Source: Bacteroidota bacterium
GTDB taxonomy: Bacteria; Bacteroidota; Bacteroidia; B-17B0; Aurantibacillaceae
DNA length: 64,000 bases
NCBI GenBank assembly: GCA_020403265.1
Contig: JADBXZ010000035.1
Coordinates: 1-64,000 of the forward strand
Direction: 5' to 3'
Within the stretch, counting starts at the first letter, position 1. The number at the start of each line of letters is the position of its first letter. Positions 8,666-16,734 of this stretch are shown one piece after another. Position numbers and translations under genes: made by a program. A model generated the notes under the pieces. The model saw nothing but the letters and a program-made list of their open reading frames with translations, did no database searches and was not told where the DNA came from.

Positions 8666-9079
8666 ATGTTAGGAAAAAGCATTGGTAAAAACGCATCCGA
8701 CATTAACGGATCAGTTAACTTAATTGGCACCGGAACCAAAATTACGGGTGATATTAACTGCGACGGCGATGTGAGAATTGATGGCAACCTACAAGGCAAT
8801 TTAACCACTACCGGTAAATTTGTGCTTGGTCCGCAAGGTTTTATTGAAGGAAACATTACCTGTGCCAATGCCGACATCAGCGGCGAAATTAAAGGTACCA
8901 TCCAAACCAATGAATTACTAATGCTTAAAAGCACCGCAAAAATTAAAGGTGATATCATTACCAATAAATTATCAATAGAAGCAGGTGCTATATTTAACGG
9001 AAGTTGCAACATGGGCGCATTAGTGAAGAGCATGTCCGGCAACAGTTCAAACCTGGTTAATGGAGCCAAAACAGCCTAA
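8666..9079 (+). CDS. Bactofilin (polymer-forming cytoskeletal protein)
   Basis: This 137-residue protein is a bactofilin (DUF583). A short N-terminal tail precedes a right-handed beta-helix built from repeats such as GTGTKITGDINCDGDVRIDGNLQGNL and AKIKGDIITNKLSIEAGAIFNGSC (about residues 22-118). Bactofilins self-assemble into nucleotide-free filaments that scaffold wall or membrane processes. Its stop overlaps the atpZ start by 20 bases. In Bacteroidota bactofilin, atpZ and a small membrane protein commonly precede the ATP synthase genes, but here the synthase genes are missing downstream. Confidence 0.93.
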   Translation: MLGKSIGKNASDINGSVNLIGTGTKITGDINCDGDVRIDGNLQGNLTTTGKFVLGPQGFIEGNITCANADISGEIKGTIQTNELLMLKSTAKIKGDIITNKLSIEAGAIFNGSCNMGALVKSMSGNSSNLVNGAKTA

Positions 9080-9269
9080 TTCATTTTTAAAGTACAGTAA
9101 CATGGCCATTCAAATGGGTTTAATCATTGGGTTAAGCGCATGGGGTGGCACCAAGTTGGATGCATACTACAAAAACGAAAAGCCAATTTTAACTGTAGTG
9201 CTTTGTTTAAGCGGTATTTTTATTTCGCTTTATTTAATATTGAAGGATTTTATTCAGCCCAAAAAATAA
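9060..9269 (+). CDS. atpZ: AtpZ/AtpI-family membrane protein
   Basis: This 69-residue protein has two transmembrane helices (about residues 12-30, MAIQMGLIIGLSAWGGTKL, and 42-60). The GxxxGxKLD-type turn between them is typical of AtpZ/AtpI proteins, which assist assembly of the F-type ATPase rotor ring or form a small cation channel. The ATG at 9060 lies inside the 3' end of the bactofilin gene, an overlap that implies coupled translation. The next membrane protein gene starts 3 bases after its stop. No F0 gene follows. Confidence 0.82.
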   Translation: MEPKQPNSFLKYSNMAIQMGLIIGLSAWGGTKLDAYYKNEKPILTVVLCLSGIFISLYLILKDFIQPKK

Positions 9270-9271
9270 GC

Positions 9272-9652
9272 ATGCATTTATTGTTTAATTTGCTTTTACC
9301 TCTGGTCATCTCCCTACTCGCCTCTTATGTTTTTAACCTATTTGCCATAAGCTATTATTTGCTTTATCCTGCAAGTGTACTCATTCATTTATTATTGTCG
9401 GCCACCTTATTCTTTATTTACAAAAAAAAACTCAACCCAAAAGAATACACGCAACTGCTATTTGGCAGTAACCTAATTAAATTTTTACTCTGTTTGTTCG
9501 GCTTAATAGCTTTTTACGTGATAGATAAAGCGCATTTTGGCAAGTTTAGTCTGCATTATTTAGTGCATTATGTATTATTTACTATTTTTGAGTTGAATTA
9601 CCTGTTTAAGAACATAAAACTAAGACAAGCAGAAGAAAAGCATATCAACTAA
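9272..9652 (+). CDS. Small polytopic membrane protein of the atp-operon head
   Basis: The frame is open further upstream, but the ATG at 9272, 3 bases after the atpZ stop, is the sensible start and gives 126 residues. Four hydrophobic helices are visible (about residues 2-22, 25-46, 63-80 and 88-108), with a lysine-rich tail. It lacks recognisable catalytic motifs. A protein of this size commonly lies between atpZ and atpB in Bacteroidota and may take part in ATP synthase assembly; that role is inferred from position only. Confidence 0.7.
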   Translation: MHLLFNLLLPLVISLLASYVFNLFAISYYLLYPASVLIHLLLSATLFFIYKKKLNPKEYTQLLFGSNLIKFLLCLFGLIAFYVIDKAHFGKFSLHYLVHYVLFTIFELNYLFKNIKLRQAEEKHIN

Positions 9653-9673
9653 CATTTATTACAAAATTAATTT

Positions 9674-10876
9674 ATGATTAAGAAAATAGCCATCCTTTTT
9701 ATAATAGGTTCATACATTACTAAGGCACAGGATACTAAATTTAATTTCAGTTTATCATCGCCAACACAAACCATCACCAATAAAGCAGGCAGTAACATAA
9801 AATTTACACCTGTAAAATTAATTGATGCAACCGGCATCCAAAATCAAAACCAAACCGGCACCTGTTGGTCATTTTCCGGACTCTCCTTTTTTGAAAGCGA
9901 AATGATACGGTTAGGAAAAGGCCGTGAATACAATTTAAGCGAAATGTTTGTGGCGCGTAAAGCTTATCCGTTAAAAGCAGCCAATTATATCAGAATGCAT
10001 GGCAGAACGAACTTAGGTGAAGGTGGTGGTTTTCCGGATGTGGTGAATGTGATTAAAAAATACGGTATGGTACCGGAAGAAGTGTATACCGGTAAAAAAG
10101 ATGCTAATGCCCCACACAACCATGCATTATTGGAAACAACCATCAAAAACATTTTGTTACCCGCGGCCAATGATGCTACACAAAAAATAGATTTTAATTT
10201 TTTAACCAATTCTGTAGATGCCGTTTGCGATGAGTACTTAGGTAAAATTCCTGAAAAATTTACTTACAAAGGCAAAGAATACACCCCGCAAACCTATGCC
10301 GAAGCAACTGGTATTAAAGCCAATGATTACGTTTATTTAACCTCTTTTACACACCATCCTTACTATTCTCAGTTTGTATTGGAAGTGCCGGATAACTGGA
10401 ATTGGGAACCCATGTACAATTTACCATTAAACGAATTCCAGGAGGTGATGAGTAGCTCCATGAACAATGGATACACCTGGGCCTGGGCCGCAGATGTGAG
10501 TGAAAAACAATTTATGTTTGCAGATGGAATAGCCATTGTAACAAGTAAGCCACATGAACAATTAAATGAAGATGAAAAAAAACAATTAAGTACAGAGCCT
10601 CAAAAACAAATGGTGATAACACCTGAAATCAGACAAAAAGCATTTGACAATTACGAAACACAAGACGACCATGGCATGCATGCGGTTGGCATGGTAAAAG
10701 ACCAAAATGGCACCTTGTATTACGTTATTAAAAACAGTTGGGGAACAGAACGCAACACTTGCGGTGGATATTTTTTTGCAAGCGAAAACTATGTGTTGTA
10801 CAAAACAACCAGCATCATGATTCATAAAAAAGCCATTCCGGCTGCCATTGCAAAAAAATTAGGAATCCAGCAGTAA
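9674..10876 (+). CDS. Secreted C1-family cysteine peptidase
   Basis: The 400-residue product starts with a signal peptide (residues 1-18, ending TKAQ). The papain-type catalytic set is complete: Gln in QNQTGTCWSFSG with Cys in TCWSF (about residue 63), His in DDHGMHAVGM (about 333) and Asn in IKNSWG (about 351). The layout and the large insertion between Cys and His match the bleomycin hydrolase/aminopeptidase C-like branch exported by many Bacteroidota. It would cleave peptides in the periplasm or outside the cell. The MFS transporter gene starts 1 base after its stop, which suggests linked peptide or amino-acid use. Confidence 0.85.
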   Translation: MIKKIAILFIIGSYITKAQDTKFNFSLSSPTQTITNKAGSNIKFTPVKLIDATGIQNQNQTGTCWSFSGLSFFESEMIRLGKGREYNLSEMFVARKAYPLKAANYIRMHGRTNLGEGGGFPDVVNVIKKYGMVPEEVYTGKKDANAPHNHALLETTIKNILLPAANDATQKIDFNFLTNSVDAVCDEYLGKIPEKFTYKGKEYTPQTYAEATGIKANDYVYLTSFTHHPYYSQFVLEVPDNWNWEPMYNLPLNEFQEVMSSSMNNGYTWAWAADVSEKQFMFADGIAIVTSKPHEQLNEDEKKQLSTEPQKQMVITPEIRQKAFDNYETQDDHGMHAVGMVKDQNGTLYYVIKNSWGTERNTCGGYFFASENYVLYKTTSIMIHKKAIPAAIAKKLGIQQ

Positions 10877-10877
10877 C

Positions 10878-12134
10878 ATGTCTCAGGCCATTCAAAAATC
10901 TGCCGTTAACAAATTAATACTGGTTGCTGCCCTTGGCTACTTTGTGGATATTTATGACCTCGTGTTATTTGGGATGGAACGGGTGGCCAGTTTAAAAGAC
11001 TTGTTAAGCCCATTAAATTTATCGGAGAAAGACCTAAACGACCAGTTAACCACCGTTGGAGCACAGTTATTAAGTTATCAGATGTTTGGCATGGTGGTAG
11101 GTGGTATTTTTTGGGGCATTTTAGGTGATAAAAAAGGAAGGTTAACTGTTCTCTTTGGCAGCATTGTCATGTATTCCTTAGCCAACATTGCCAATGGATT
11201 TGTAACCGATACCTTTTGGTATGCAATATTAAGATTTGTGTCGGGATTTGGATTAGCCGGCGAATTAGGCGCAGGCATTACCCTGGTAAGTGAATCCATG
11301 AGTAAAGAAAAACGAGGCATTGGCACCACCATTGTAGCCTCGGTAGGTTTATTTGGCGCTGTTATTGCAGGGGTTACCACCTTTTTAATAGACAATTGGC
11401 GAGCCAGTTATTTTATTGGAGGTGGTTTAGGGCTCTTGTTATTATTGCTTCGCATTGGGGTATTTGAAAGTGGCATGTTTGACCATGTGAAGAAAAATGA
11501 CACCATTAAAAAAGGCAATATCTTCTTTTTAGTTTCACACCCAAAATTGTTTTTAAAATATTTAAACATCATTTTAGTGGCGGTACCCGTTTGGTTTGTG
11601 ATGTTTTTTTTGGTTCAATTTGCGCCCGACATGTGCAAAGCGCTGGGCATGACAGATGGCCCAACCGAAGGCAGAATACCCATCATGGTAGCTTATATAG
11701 GTATTACCATTGGCGATGTGGTAAGTGGCTTGTTAAGCCAAAAATTAAAATCACGTAAAAAAGTATTGGCCTTGTTTATAAGCATTACCTTGGTATTTAG
11801 TGTATTGTATTATTTATTTGCAACAACGAGTATAACGGTATTTTATATTTTCATATTTATGATAGGTTTTGGTACCGGTTATTGGGCCGTGTTTATGAGT
11901 GCGGCATCAGAATTATTTGGCACCAACATAAGGGCTACGGTTACCACCACTGCACCCAATTTTGTGCGAGGCTCCGTAACCCTCATGACCATTATTAACG
12001 CCACCTTAAAACCAAGCTATGGTTTGGTAGTATCCAGTATATATATTGGTATTGGTGTATTTATACTGGCCTACCTGGCCAATTATTATTTAGAAGAAAC
12101 CTTTCATAAGGACTTAAATTATAGTGAGGAGTAG
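10878..12134 (+). CDS. MFS transporter
   Basis: This 418-residue protein has about 12 transmembrane helices. The first loop carries the major facilitator signature GILGDKKGRLTVLFGS (about residues 75-90), and helix 4-5 shows FVSGFGLAGELGAGITLVSES, a pattern of the sugar/metabolite-proton symporter branch. The substrate cannot be read from sequence. It is separated from the C1 peptidase gene by 1 base, so the two are surely co-transcribed, and uptake of a peptide-breakdown product is one possibility. Confidence 0.85.
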   Translation: MSQAIQKSAVNKLILVAALGYFVDIYDLVLFGMERVASLKDLLSPLNLSEKDLNDQLTTVGAQLLSYQMFGMVVGGIFWGILGDKKGRLTVLFGSIVMYSLANIANGFVTDTFWYAILRFVSGFGLAGELGAGITLVSESMSKEKRGIGTTIVASVGLFGAVIAGVTTFLIDNWRASYFIGGGLGLLLLLLRIGVFESGMFDHVKKNDTIKKGNIFFLVSHPKLFLKYLNIILVAVPVWFVMFFLVQFAPDMCKALGMTDGPTEGRIPIMVAYIGITIGDVVSGLLSQKLKSRKKVLALFISITLVFSVLYYLFATTSITVFYIFIFMIGFGTGYWAVFMSAASELFGTNIRATVTTTAPNFVRGSVTLMTIINATLKPSYGLVVSSIYIGIGVFILAYLANYYLEETFHKDLNYSEE

Positions 12135-12230
12135 TTTACCACACTCCTATTTGGTTAAAACACTTATTGTTTTATGTAATTTCTTATATTTGGTATTAAA
12201 AAAGCAATTAGCCGATTGTAAACGTTTGTA

Positions 12231-12262
12231 ATACCAATGTGAAAAAACAATTATGCCAATAA
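12231..12262 (-). repeat. Inverted copy of the 31-62 repeat segment
   Basis: The minus strand repeats bases 31-62 with one mismatch over the first 30 bases. It lies in the 287-bp stretch 12135-12421, which contains no gene I can support. Confidence 0.75.
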
Positions 12263-12391
12263 TTATTTTTACTACATTGGTTTATACCGATTAGAAAGAA
12301 GTTTGGTGCAATGAAGTGAAACGAAATTGGACCATTACTTATTTCACATCGGTATAAATATTTGCAAATGGTTTTGTAGCGGGTATGAGCT

Positions 12392-12398
12392 GTTAGGT
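12392..12398 (+). other. Cassette-like left boundary (GTTRRRY site)
   Basis: GTTAGGT fits the integron core-site consensus GTTRRRY and lies 23 bases before the ATG at 12422. Its exact complement ACCTAAC closes the gene at 13097-13103. No integron integrase is visible in the window. Confidence 0.4.
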
Positions 12399-12421
12399 GC
12401 AACGCAGACAGAAATTTCACA

Positions 12422-13102
12422 ATGTATAAACTTTTTTTTTATTTAATATTTCTAACTACATTAATTTCTTGCATTCAAAAGCGAGTTCCACAATCTATAA
12501 AGAAAATTTCACCCTACAAGACAAATGACATAATTGTATTTGAACATTTAGGTAGTGAAAAAAATGACACTTTTTTTGTAGCATATTCTGGTGACATCCC
12601 AAAAAATAATAACCCTAAAACACAAATTGTAAAAAAAAACACTTACAAATCTGTTTGTTTCTCATCGGACTACCATCCTACTGAAGACTTTAGAAGTAAT
12701 CCGGTACTAATCGAGCTAGTGCCTAACTACAAGCTAAATAAAAGTACACCTCAAACTAATGGCATTTTGTTTTCCATTTATACAAATTCATATTGTCTCT
12801 GGCACTTTATGACATTTTCAGACTTAAATAGATGTGATTCTATTTCTATGACTGTAAATGGAAAAACGTTCAATGATGTATTAGAAATTAAAACGAATTA
12901 CTCGCAAGAAAGTAGTGGGTTCAAATGTAATATTAAAACTTTTTATTGGAGTAAGAAAAATGGTTACCTAAAATTTAGAACTTCAAAAAATCAAGAATAT
13001 GTTCTAAAAAATAAATATAATGACTTAAATACTGTTGAAAAAATACGACAGAATGAAAAACAAAAAGTAGACAATGCAAATAAACGAATGCGCAGCACCT
13101 AA
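12422..13102 (+). CDS. Hypothetical lipoprotein in a cassette-like unit
   Basis: I do not recognise this 226-residue protein. It has a signal peptide with the lipobox LISC (Cys at about residue 17), so it should be a lipid-anchored envelope protein. The remainder is beta-rich, with scattered Cys residues and a charged, helical C-terminal tail (KIRQNEKQKVDNANKRM). Its TAA stop lies inside the ACCTAAC motif. The gene is AT-richer than the preceding transporter genes and is bracketed by inverted heptamers and an attC-like hairpin, which suggests it was acquired as a unit. Confidence 0.7.
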   Translation: MYKLFFYLIFLTTLISCIQKRVPQSIKKISPYKTNDIIVFEHLGSEKNDTFFVAYSGDIPKNNNPKTQIVKKNTYKSVCFSSDYHPTEDFRSNPVLIELVPNYKLNKSTPQTNGILFSIYTNSYCLWHFMTFSDLNRCDSISMTVNGKTFNDVLEIKTNYSQESSGFKCNIKTFYWSKKNGYLKFRTSKNQEYVLKNKYNDLNTVEKIRQNEKQKVDNANKRMRST

Positions 13103-13305
13103 CAGCAAGCAAGCACAAGCGGCACGACGTATAAGGGCTTCGGCTTAAATCAAAGTCCTCCTAGCTTCGCATCGTCGGGACGCTTTTTTGTTTTTGCCTC
13201 CGCTAAAAAACACGTATCTTCGTATGTAAGTTTGGTGCGGGTAGACAGATGAATTTTCAATCCGCCGCGGCGGAGCCGCCTGCGCCTGCTTGGAAACCGT
13301 TAGCC
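13097..13305 (+). other. attC-like recombination site
   Basis: The stretch begins with ACCTAAC (fits RYYYAAC) and ends with GTTAGCC (one base off GTTRRRY). Just inside, AAGCAAGCACAAGCGGC at the left pairs with GCCGCCTGCGCCTGCTT at the right with 14 of 17 matches, giving a bulged hairpin of the kind that integron attC sites form. At about 209 bp it is longer than typical attC sites. The interior is unusually GC-rich for this window. Confidence 0.45.
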
Positions 13306-13328
13306 GATATTTTAAAAGACATTCTAAT

Positions 13329-13556
13329 ATGAAATACAATATACTAAGAAACATTTTAGACAAAATCTCAAAAGACGCTCCAAAAGAATTTGTAAGTTAC
13401 AAGCAAACAAAAGATGAAGAAAAAAACAACCAAATAAGATCAAAGTGTTTGATTCACTTATTTCTAATGGTTCGTTTTGGAATCGATGATTTTAAAACCA
13501 GAGAAAGCTTTATTACAGAGGGAGGCTACAACAGAGTTATACGATTTAACTCCTGA
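13329..13556 (+). pseudogene. Truncated N-terminus resembling AIPR (abortive infection) proteins
   Basis: The ATG at 13329 gives 75 residues. The segment KCLIHLFLMVRFGIDDFKTRESFITEGGYN resembles the opening of AIPR-family phage-resistance proteins, which run to several hundred residues and continue with a nuclease-like domain. Here the frame changes character at about 13535 and stops after VIRFNS. From the same point another frame encodes a sequence resembling the end of an Eco57I-type methylase. I read this as an internal deletion joining two defence genes. The family call is from memory of the motif and should be searched. Confidence 0.45.
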
Positions 13557-13629
13557 AGAAGTTGCAATAATTGAACACACAGTATCCCCCTCTAAGAGGG
13601 GGTGTCCGCAGGACGGGGGAGGAAAATAG
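13486..13629 (+). pseudogene. C-terminal remnant resembling an Eco57I-type modification methylase
   Basis: In the frame one base ahead of the AIPR-like fragment, an open stretch of 47 codons contains TTELYDLTPEEVAIIE. This resembles the closing helix (ELYGLTEEEI-type) of type IIG/Eco57I-like restriction-modification methylases. The last 15 codons run into the tandem-repeat array and are not homologous. Nothing upstream of about 13535 fits a methylase, so only the tail of the gene remains. It is unlikely to be expressed as a functional protein. Confidence 0.35.
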
Positions 13630-14150
13630 TAGTCATATTTACCTCCCCCTGCCCCCTTTGGGAGGGGGATAAGCTGTGTGTAAAAAGGAGGGGGATAAGC
13701 AAGGGGTAAAAAGAAAATGATAGAAAAAAATAAATAACGGTTAATGCTCCTACAAAAAGGGTGTCCGCAGGACGGGGGAGGAAAACAGTAGTCATTTTTA
13801 CCTCCCCCTGCCCCCTCTGGGAGGGGGATAAGCTGTGTGTAAAAAGGAGGGGGATAAGCAAGGGGTAAAAAGAAAATGATAGAAAAAAATAAATAACGGT
13901 TAATGCTCCTACAAAAAGGGGCCCCCCTCCCAGAGGGGGATAAGCTGTGTGTAAAAGGAGGGGGATAAGCAAGGGGTAAAAAGAAAATGATAGAAAAAAA
14001 TAAATAACAGTTAATGCTTCCACAAAAAGGGTGTCCGCAAGACAGGGGGAGGAAATAAGCAGTAAGCAAATCTCCTCTCCCTGCCCCCTCTGGAAGGGGG
14101 ATAAGCTGTGTGTAAAAAGGAGGGGAATAAGCGGTGTGCCAAAAAAGAAC
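13602..14150 (+). repeat. Tandem repeat array, 159-bp unit, about four copies
   Basis: Units begin at GTGTCCGCAGGACGGGGGAGG-type boxes at 13602, 13761 and 14031, with a shortened unit (about 111 bp) from 13920. Each contains G-rich and C-rich boxes that pair with each other (CCTCCCCCTGCCCCC and GGGAGGGGGATAAGC), then an A-rich spacer. The first two units are 159 bp and nearly identical. Long open frames on the minus strand here are only by-products of the repeat. The DUF559 gene follows at once. Confidence 0.85.
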
Positions 14151-14174
14151 AGAAAAGACGGAGGAAAAAATTGA

Positions 14175-14576
14175 ATGAATAAAAACGAAACATATAATCA
14201 CTATAACAAAAACCTTCAACCTTTTGCAAGCGAAAACCGCAAAAAAATGACCAAGGCCGAAGCATGTTTGTGGAAATATGTTTTAAAAGCAAAAATGACA
14301 GGTTATACATTTAACCGTCAACGCCCTGTTTTAAATTACATAGCGGATTTTATGTGTAAAGAATTAAAGTTAGTTATAGAAGTTGACGGCATTACACACA
14401 CATTTGAACAAGTAATTGAAAATGATAAAATAAGACAAACTAAACTTGAAGAGTATGGATTTACTGTCATTCGTTTTACAGATAACGACGTGTTAACTAA
14501 TATTGAAAGTGTAAGAAGAAGTATTTTGATTACTCTTGAAAACTTAAAAGCAACTAATGGAGCCAACAGATATTAA
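14175..14576 (+). CDS. DUF559 / Vsr-like endonuclease
   Basis: This 133-residue protein is a DUF559 member of the PD-(D/E)XK nuclease superfamily. The core motifs are MTKAEACLWKYV (helix 1, residues 25-36), Asp58 in YIADF and Glu69-x-Asp71 in LVIEVDG, with the later strand YGFTVIRFTDNDV. It should cleave or nick DNA; members resemble very-short-patch repair and homing nucleases. The gene follows the 159-bp repeats directly. In Bacteroidota such genes often sit with similar G-rich repeats inside other genes, so the repeats and nuclease may form one mobile unit. It overlaps the next gene by 20 bases. Confidence 0.8.
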   Translation: MNKNETYNHYNKNLQPFASENRKKMTKAEACLWKYVLKAKMTGYTFNRQRPVLNYIADFMCKELKLVIEVDGITHTFEQVIENDKIRQTKLEEYGFTVIRFTDNDVLTNIESVRRSILITLENLKATNGANRY

Positions 14577-14940
14577 AATACAGGAAGCTTTACAACATGC
14601 TAATGAGTGGATAGCTTTTTTAGCTTCTCGCCCTGATGAGGAGTTAGTGCGCCGTTTAGACACCAATGGATGGCAGTACCAAATTGCCTATAAAAATAAG
14701 GATGAAAAACTGTGTGAGTTTATGAATATTATGCACCGCATTTTAGTAGAGGCACGCATTTATATAGATGAACATCAAATCCCTGACGAAATTTCTGAAA
14801 TAAGTTTAGAAGTTTCGCAAATGGAACATATCATTGCTCAAGAAGAAGTTCGCTACGAAGTGATTGAATCATTCCAACCTCAAAGAATTTCTAAACCAAA
14901 AATTCAGGAAGATAATAGCAGCCAAATGAGTTTGTTTTGA
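14557..14940 (+). CDS. Small unknown protein with C-terminal clamp-binding-like motif
   Basis: I do not recognise the family of this 127-residue, acidic, mostly helical protein. Its last five residues are QMSLF, close to the bacterial sliding-clamp (DnaN) binding pentapeptide QL[SD]LF, preceded by a disordered tail (KPKIQEDNSS). The ATG at 14557 lies within the end of the DUF559 gene, so the proteins may be made together and the small protein might bring a partner to the replisome. That is inference. It has no signal peptide or membrane segment. Confidence 0.6.
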   Translation: MEPTDIKIQEALQHANEWIAFLASRPDEELVRRLDTNGWQYQIAYKNKDEKLCEFMNIMHRILVEARIYIDEHQIPDEISEISLEVSQMEHIIAQEEVRYEVIESFQPQRISKPKIQEDNSSQMSLF

Positions 14941-14973
14941 TTGTATGGCTATACTAATTTAATATTCAATCCA

Positions 14974-15176
14974 GATTATGCATTAGTAGACGAAGCATAA
15001 GCCGAACTAACTGCATTAGTTGGGTTTATCCAGCCTACAGCAACTAAAACTGTCTAAGGAAGGCAAGCCCGATTTAGAAAATCATCATTTTGGTTTCTTG
15101 TATTCTTGAAAATGGTTGATTTACTTACATTGTTTATTCATTAGGTTTTCTAAATGAATGATAAGGTTAAACATAA
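14974..15176 (+). repeat. Interspersed repeat, copy B
   Basis: The segment shares TTATGCATTAG, CGAAGCAT, GCCGAACTAACTGCATTAG and CGATTTAGAAAATCA with the complement of copy A (1-172). It shares TTCTTGxAAATGGTT, CTTACATxGTTTATTCATT and AAATGAATxAxAAGGTT-like stretches with copy C (38565-38705). It fills most of the non-coding interval 14941-15288; no other feature is visible there except a -7-like box (TAGTTTTG, 15227-15234). Confidence 0.75.
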
Positions 15177-15288
15177 TTTTGTTTGATATTAACTGCTTAA
15201 TGACTCTAAGTTACATCAACTCTTCATAGTTTTGAAACTGTTCAAAAAAACGCTATCTTCAATCCAGCTAAAGAGCCCCTATTTAATC

Positions 15289-16641
15289 ATGAATACAAAT
15301 AAAATTGGAAAATACATACTTTTATTTAGTGTCCCTGTTTTTATCATCACAGTGCTGCTTATGTTGTTTAGTGAAATAATTCATGAGTTAGCAGGCACTC
15401 CCTTAATATTATTCTCCTATCTTATTTCGTGTATTAGTTTGGCAATGGTTTATTATCATTCAATTCCTACAAAACGAAAAAAAGCCATCAAAATAATGAC
15501 AATTATATCAATTAGTGTTTTTGTTATTGGCTGGACTTTTAAATTTTTGCATTGGCCGGGCGCTGCAATTTGTATATTAACATCCTGTGTTTTATTTTCT
15601 TTTGCCTGTCTCCCTCTAATAATTAAATCACGTTATGAAAACAGAAAAACATTACTAACTAAAGCAATTGTATTATTGAGTTTGGCTGACTTACTTTCGG
15701 TTCTCTGTATTTTAATGGGTCTTTTATTTAAAGTATTGCATTGGCCGGGAGGCAATTATTTAACAATAACCGGAACTATACTCTTAATTATGACATTTGT
15801 TTTTTGGAATCTTTCTTTCAGAAAAGAAGTAAAATTAAGATTAGTTGCAGAGGAGCAACTTAAAGAAACCTTAAATGAAGTAAAAGAAAAACAACGAGAA
15901 ATTACAGACAGCATTAATTACGCTAAACGCATTCAGGAAGCCATTTTACCTTCCTTTGAATTTATAAAAATGCATTTGCCAAATTCATTCATTTATTATC
16001 GACCCAAAGATATAGTGGCAGGCGATTTTTATTGGGCCGAAAAAGTTGAAGATAAATTTTTTATTGCGGCAGCTGATTGCACGGGGCATGGCGTGCCTGG
16101 TGCCTTGGTTTCTGTAGTATGTTATAATGCCCTAAACAGAAGCATTAAAGAATTTAAACAATTTGAAACCGGTAAAATTTTAGATAAAACCAGAGAATTG
16201 GTTTTGGAAACATTTGAAAAAAGTGTCAACGAGGTAAAAGACGGAATGGATATTTCTTTATTGTGCATTGATACTCAAACTAAAAAAATTGAATGGAGTG
16301 GTGCCAACAACCCGCTTTGGTACATACAAGATCAAGAATTTAAGGAGATTAAAGCCGATAAACAACCCATAGGGAAAACGGACTATCCAAAACCATTTAC
16401 AACGCATCAAATTAATTACAAAGTAAACACCACACTTTATTTGTTTACCGATGGCTTTGCAGATCAATTTGGTGGACCAAGTGGTAAAAAATTTAAATAC
16501 AAACAGTTTTCTGACATACTCTTAAAAAATTATAGTTTAACTCAAACACAACAGTCAGACCTCATTAATAAAGCCTTTTCTGATTGGAAAGGAGAATTAG
16601 AACAAGTTGATGATGTGTGTGTAATTGGCATTAATATTTAA
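15289..16641 (+). CDS. Membrane-anchored SpoIIE-type PP2C phosphatase
   Basis: I start at the ATG at 15289 (450 residues) because the TTG at 15232 overlaps a -7 box. The N-terminal half has about six transmembrane helices arranged as two similar blocks, each with the motif F(K)xLHWPG. A coiled coil (KEVKLRLVAEEQLKETLNEVKEKQREI) leads to a SpoIIE PP2C domain from about residue 230: RPKDIVAGDFYW, DCTGHGVPGA, DGMDISLL and the closing DDVCVIGINI. It should dephosphorylate a partner protein, perhaps an anti-sigma antagonist, in response to a membrane signal. The ligand is unknown. Confidence 0.85.
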   Translation: MNTNKIGKYILLFSVPVFIITVLLMLFSEIIHELAGTPLILFSYLISCISLAMVYYHSIPTKRKKAIKIMTIISISVFVIGWTFKFLHWPGAAICILTSCVLFSFACLPLIIKSRYENRKTLLTKAIVLLSLADLLSVLCILMGLLFKVLHWPGGNYLTITGTILLIMTFVFWNLSFRKEVKLRLVAEEQLKETLNEVKEKQREITDSINYAKRIQEAILPSFEFIKMHLPNSFIYYRPKDIVAGDFYWAEKVEDKFFIAAADCTGHGVPGALVSVVCYNALNRSIKEFKQFETGKILDKTRELVLETFEKSVNEVKDGMDISLLCIDTQTKKIEWSGANNPLWYIQDQEFKEIKADKQPIGKTDYPKPFTTHQINYKVNTTLYLFTDGFADQFGGPSGKKFKYKQFSDILLKNYSLTQTQQSDLINKAFSDWKGELEQVDDVCVIGINI

Positions 16642-16734
16642 CAGATAGTACGCAATAGAATTCGACACCCCACCGTGGAGAACCTTGAAAATACAATCAA
16701 ATCAAGTGTCTCCTTATGATTTTAGAACAAAGAA

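Noticed and set aside
12208-12420. 70-residue open frame on the minus strand
   Set aside because: It covers the dispersed repeat segment and the cassette boundary, has no recognisable features and no promoter.
13602-14150. Possible CRISPR array
   Set aside because: The unit is 159 bp with no short constant repeat separated by unique spacers, and no cas genes are present.
13464-14219. Long open frames on the minus strand (251 and 143 residues) with Pro/Leu/Phe-rich repeats
   Set aside because: They are translations of the 159-bp tandem repeats and overlap the DUF559 gene; the repeated hydrophobic-Pro blocks mirror the DNA repeat, not a protein family.
15232-15288. TTG start for the SpoIIE phosphatase
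   Set aside because: The TTG is the last three bases of a TAnnTTTG box, so it would not be transcribed from that promoter; the ATG at 15289 is preferred.
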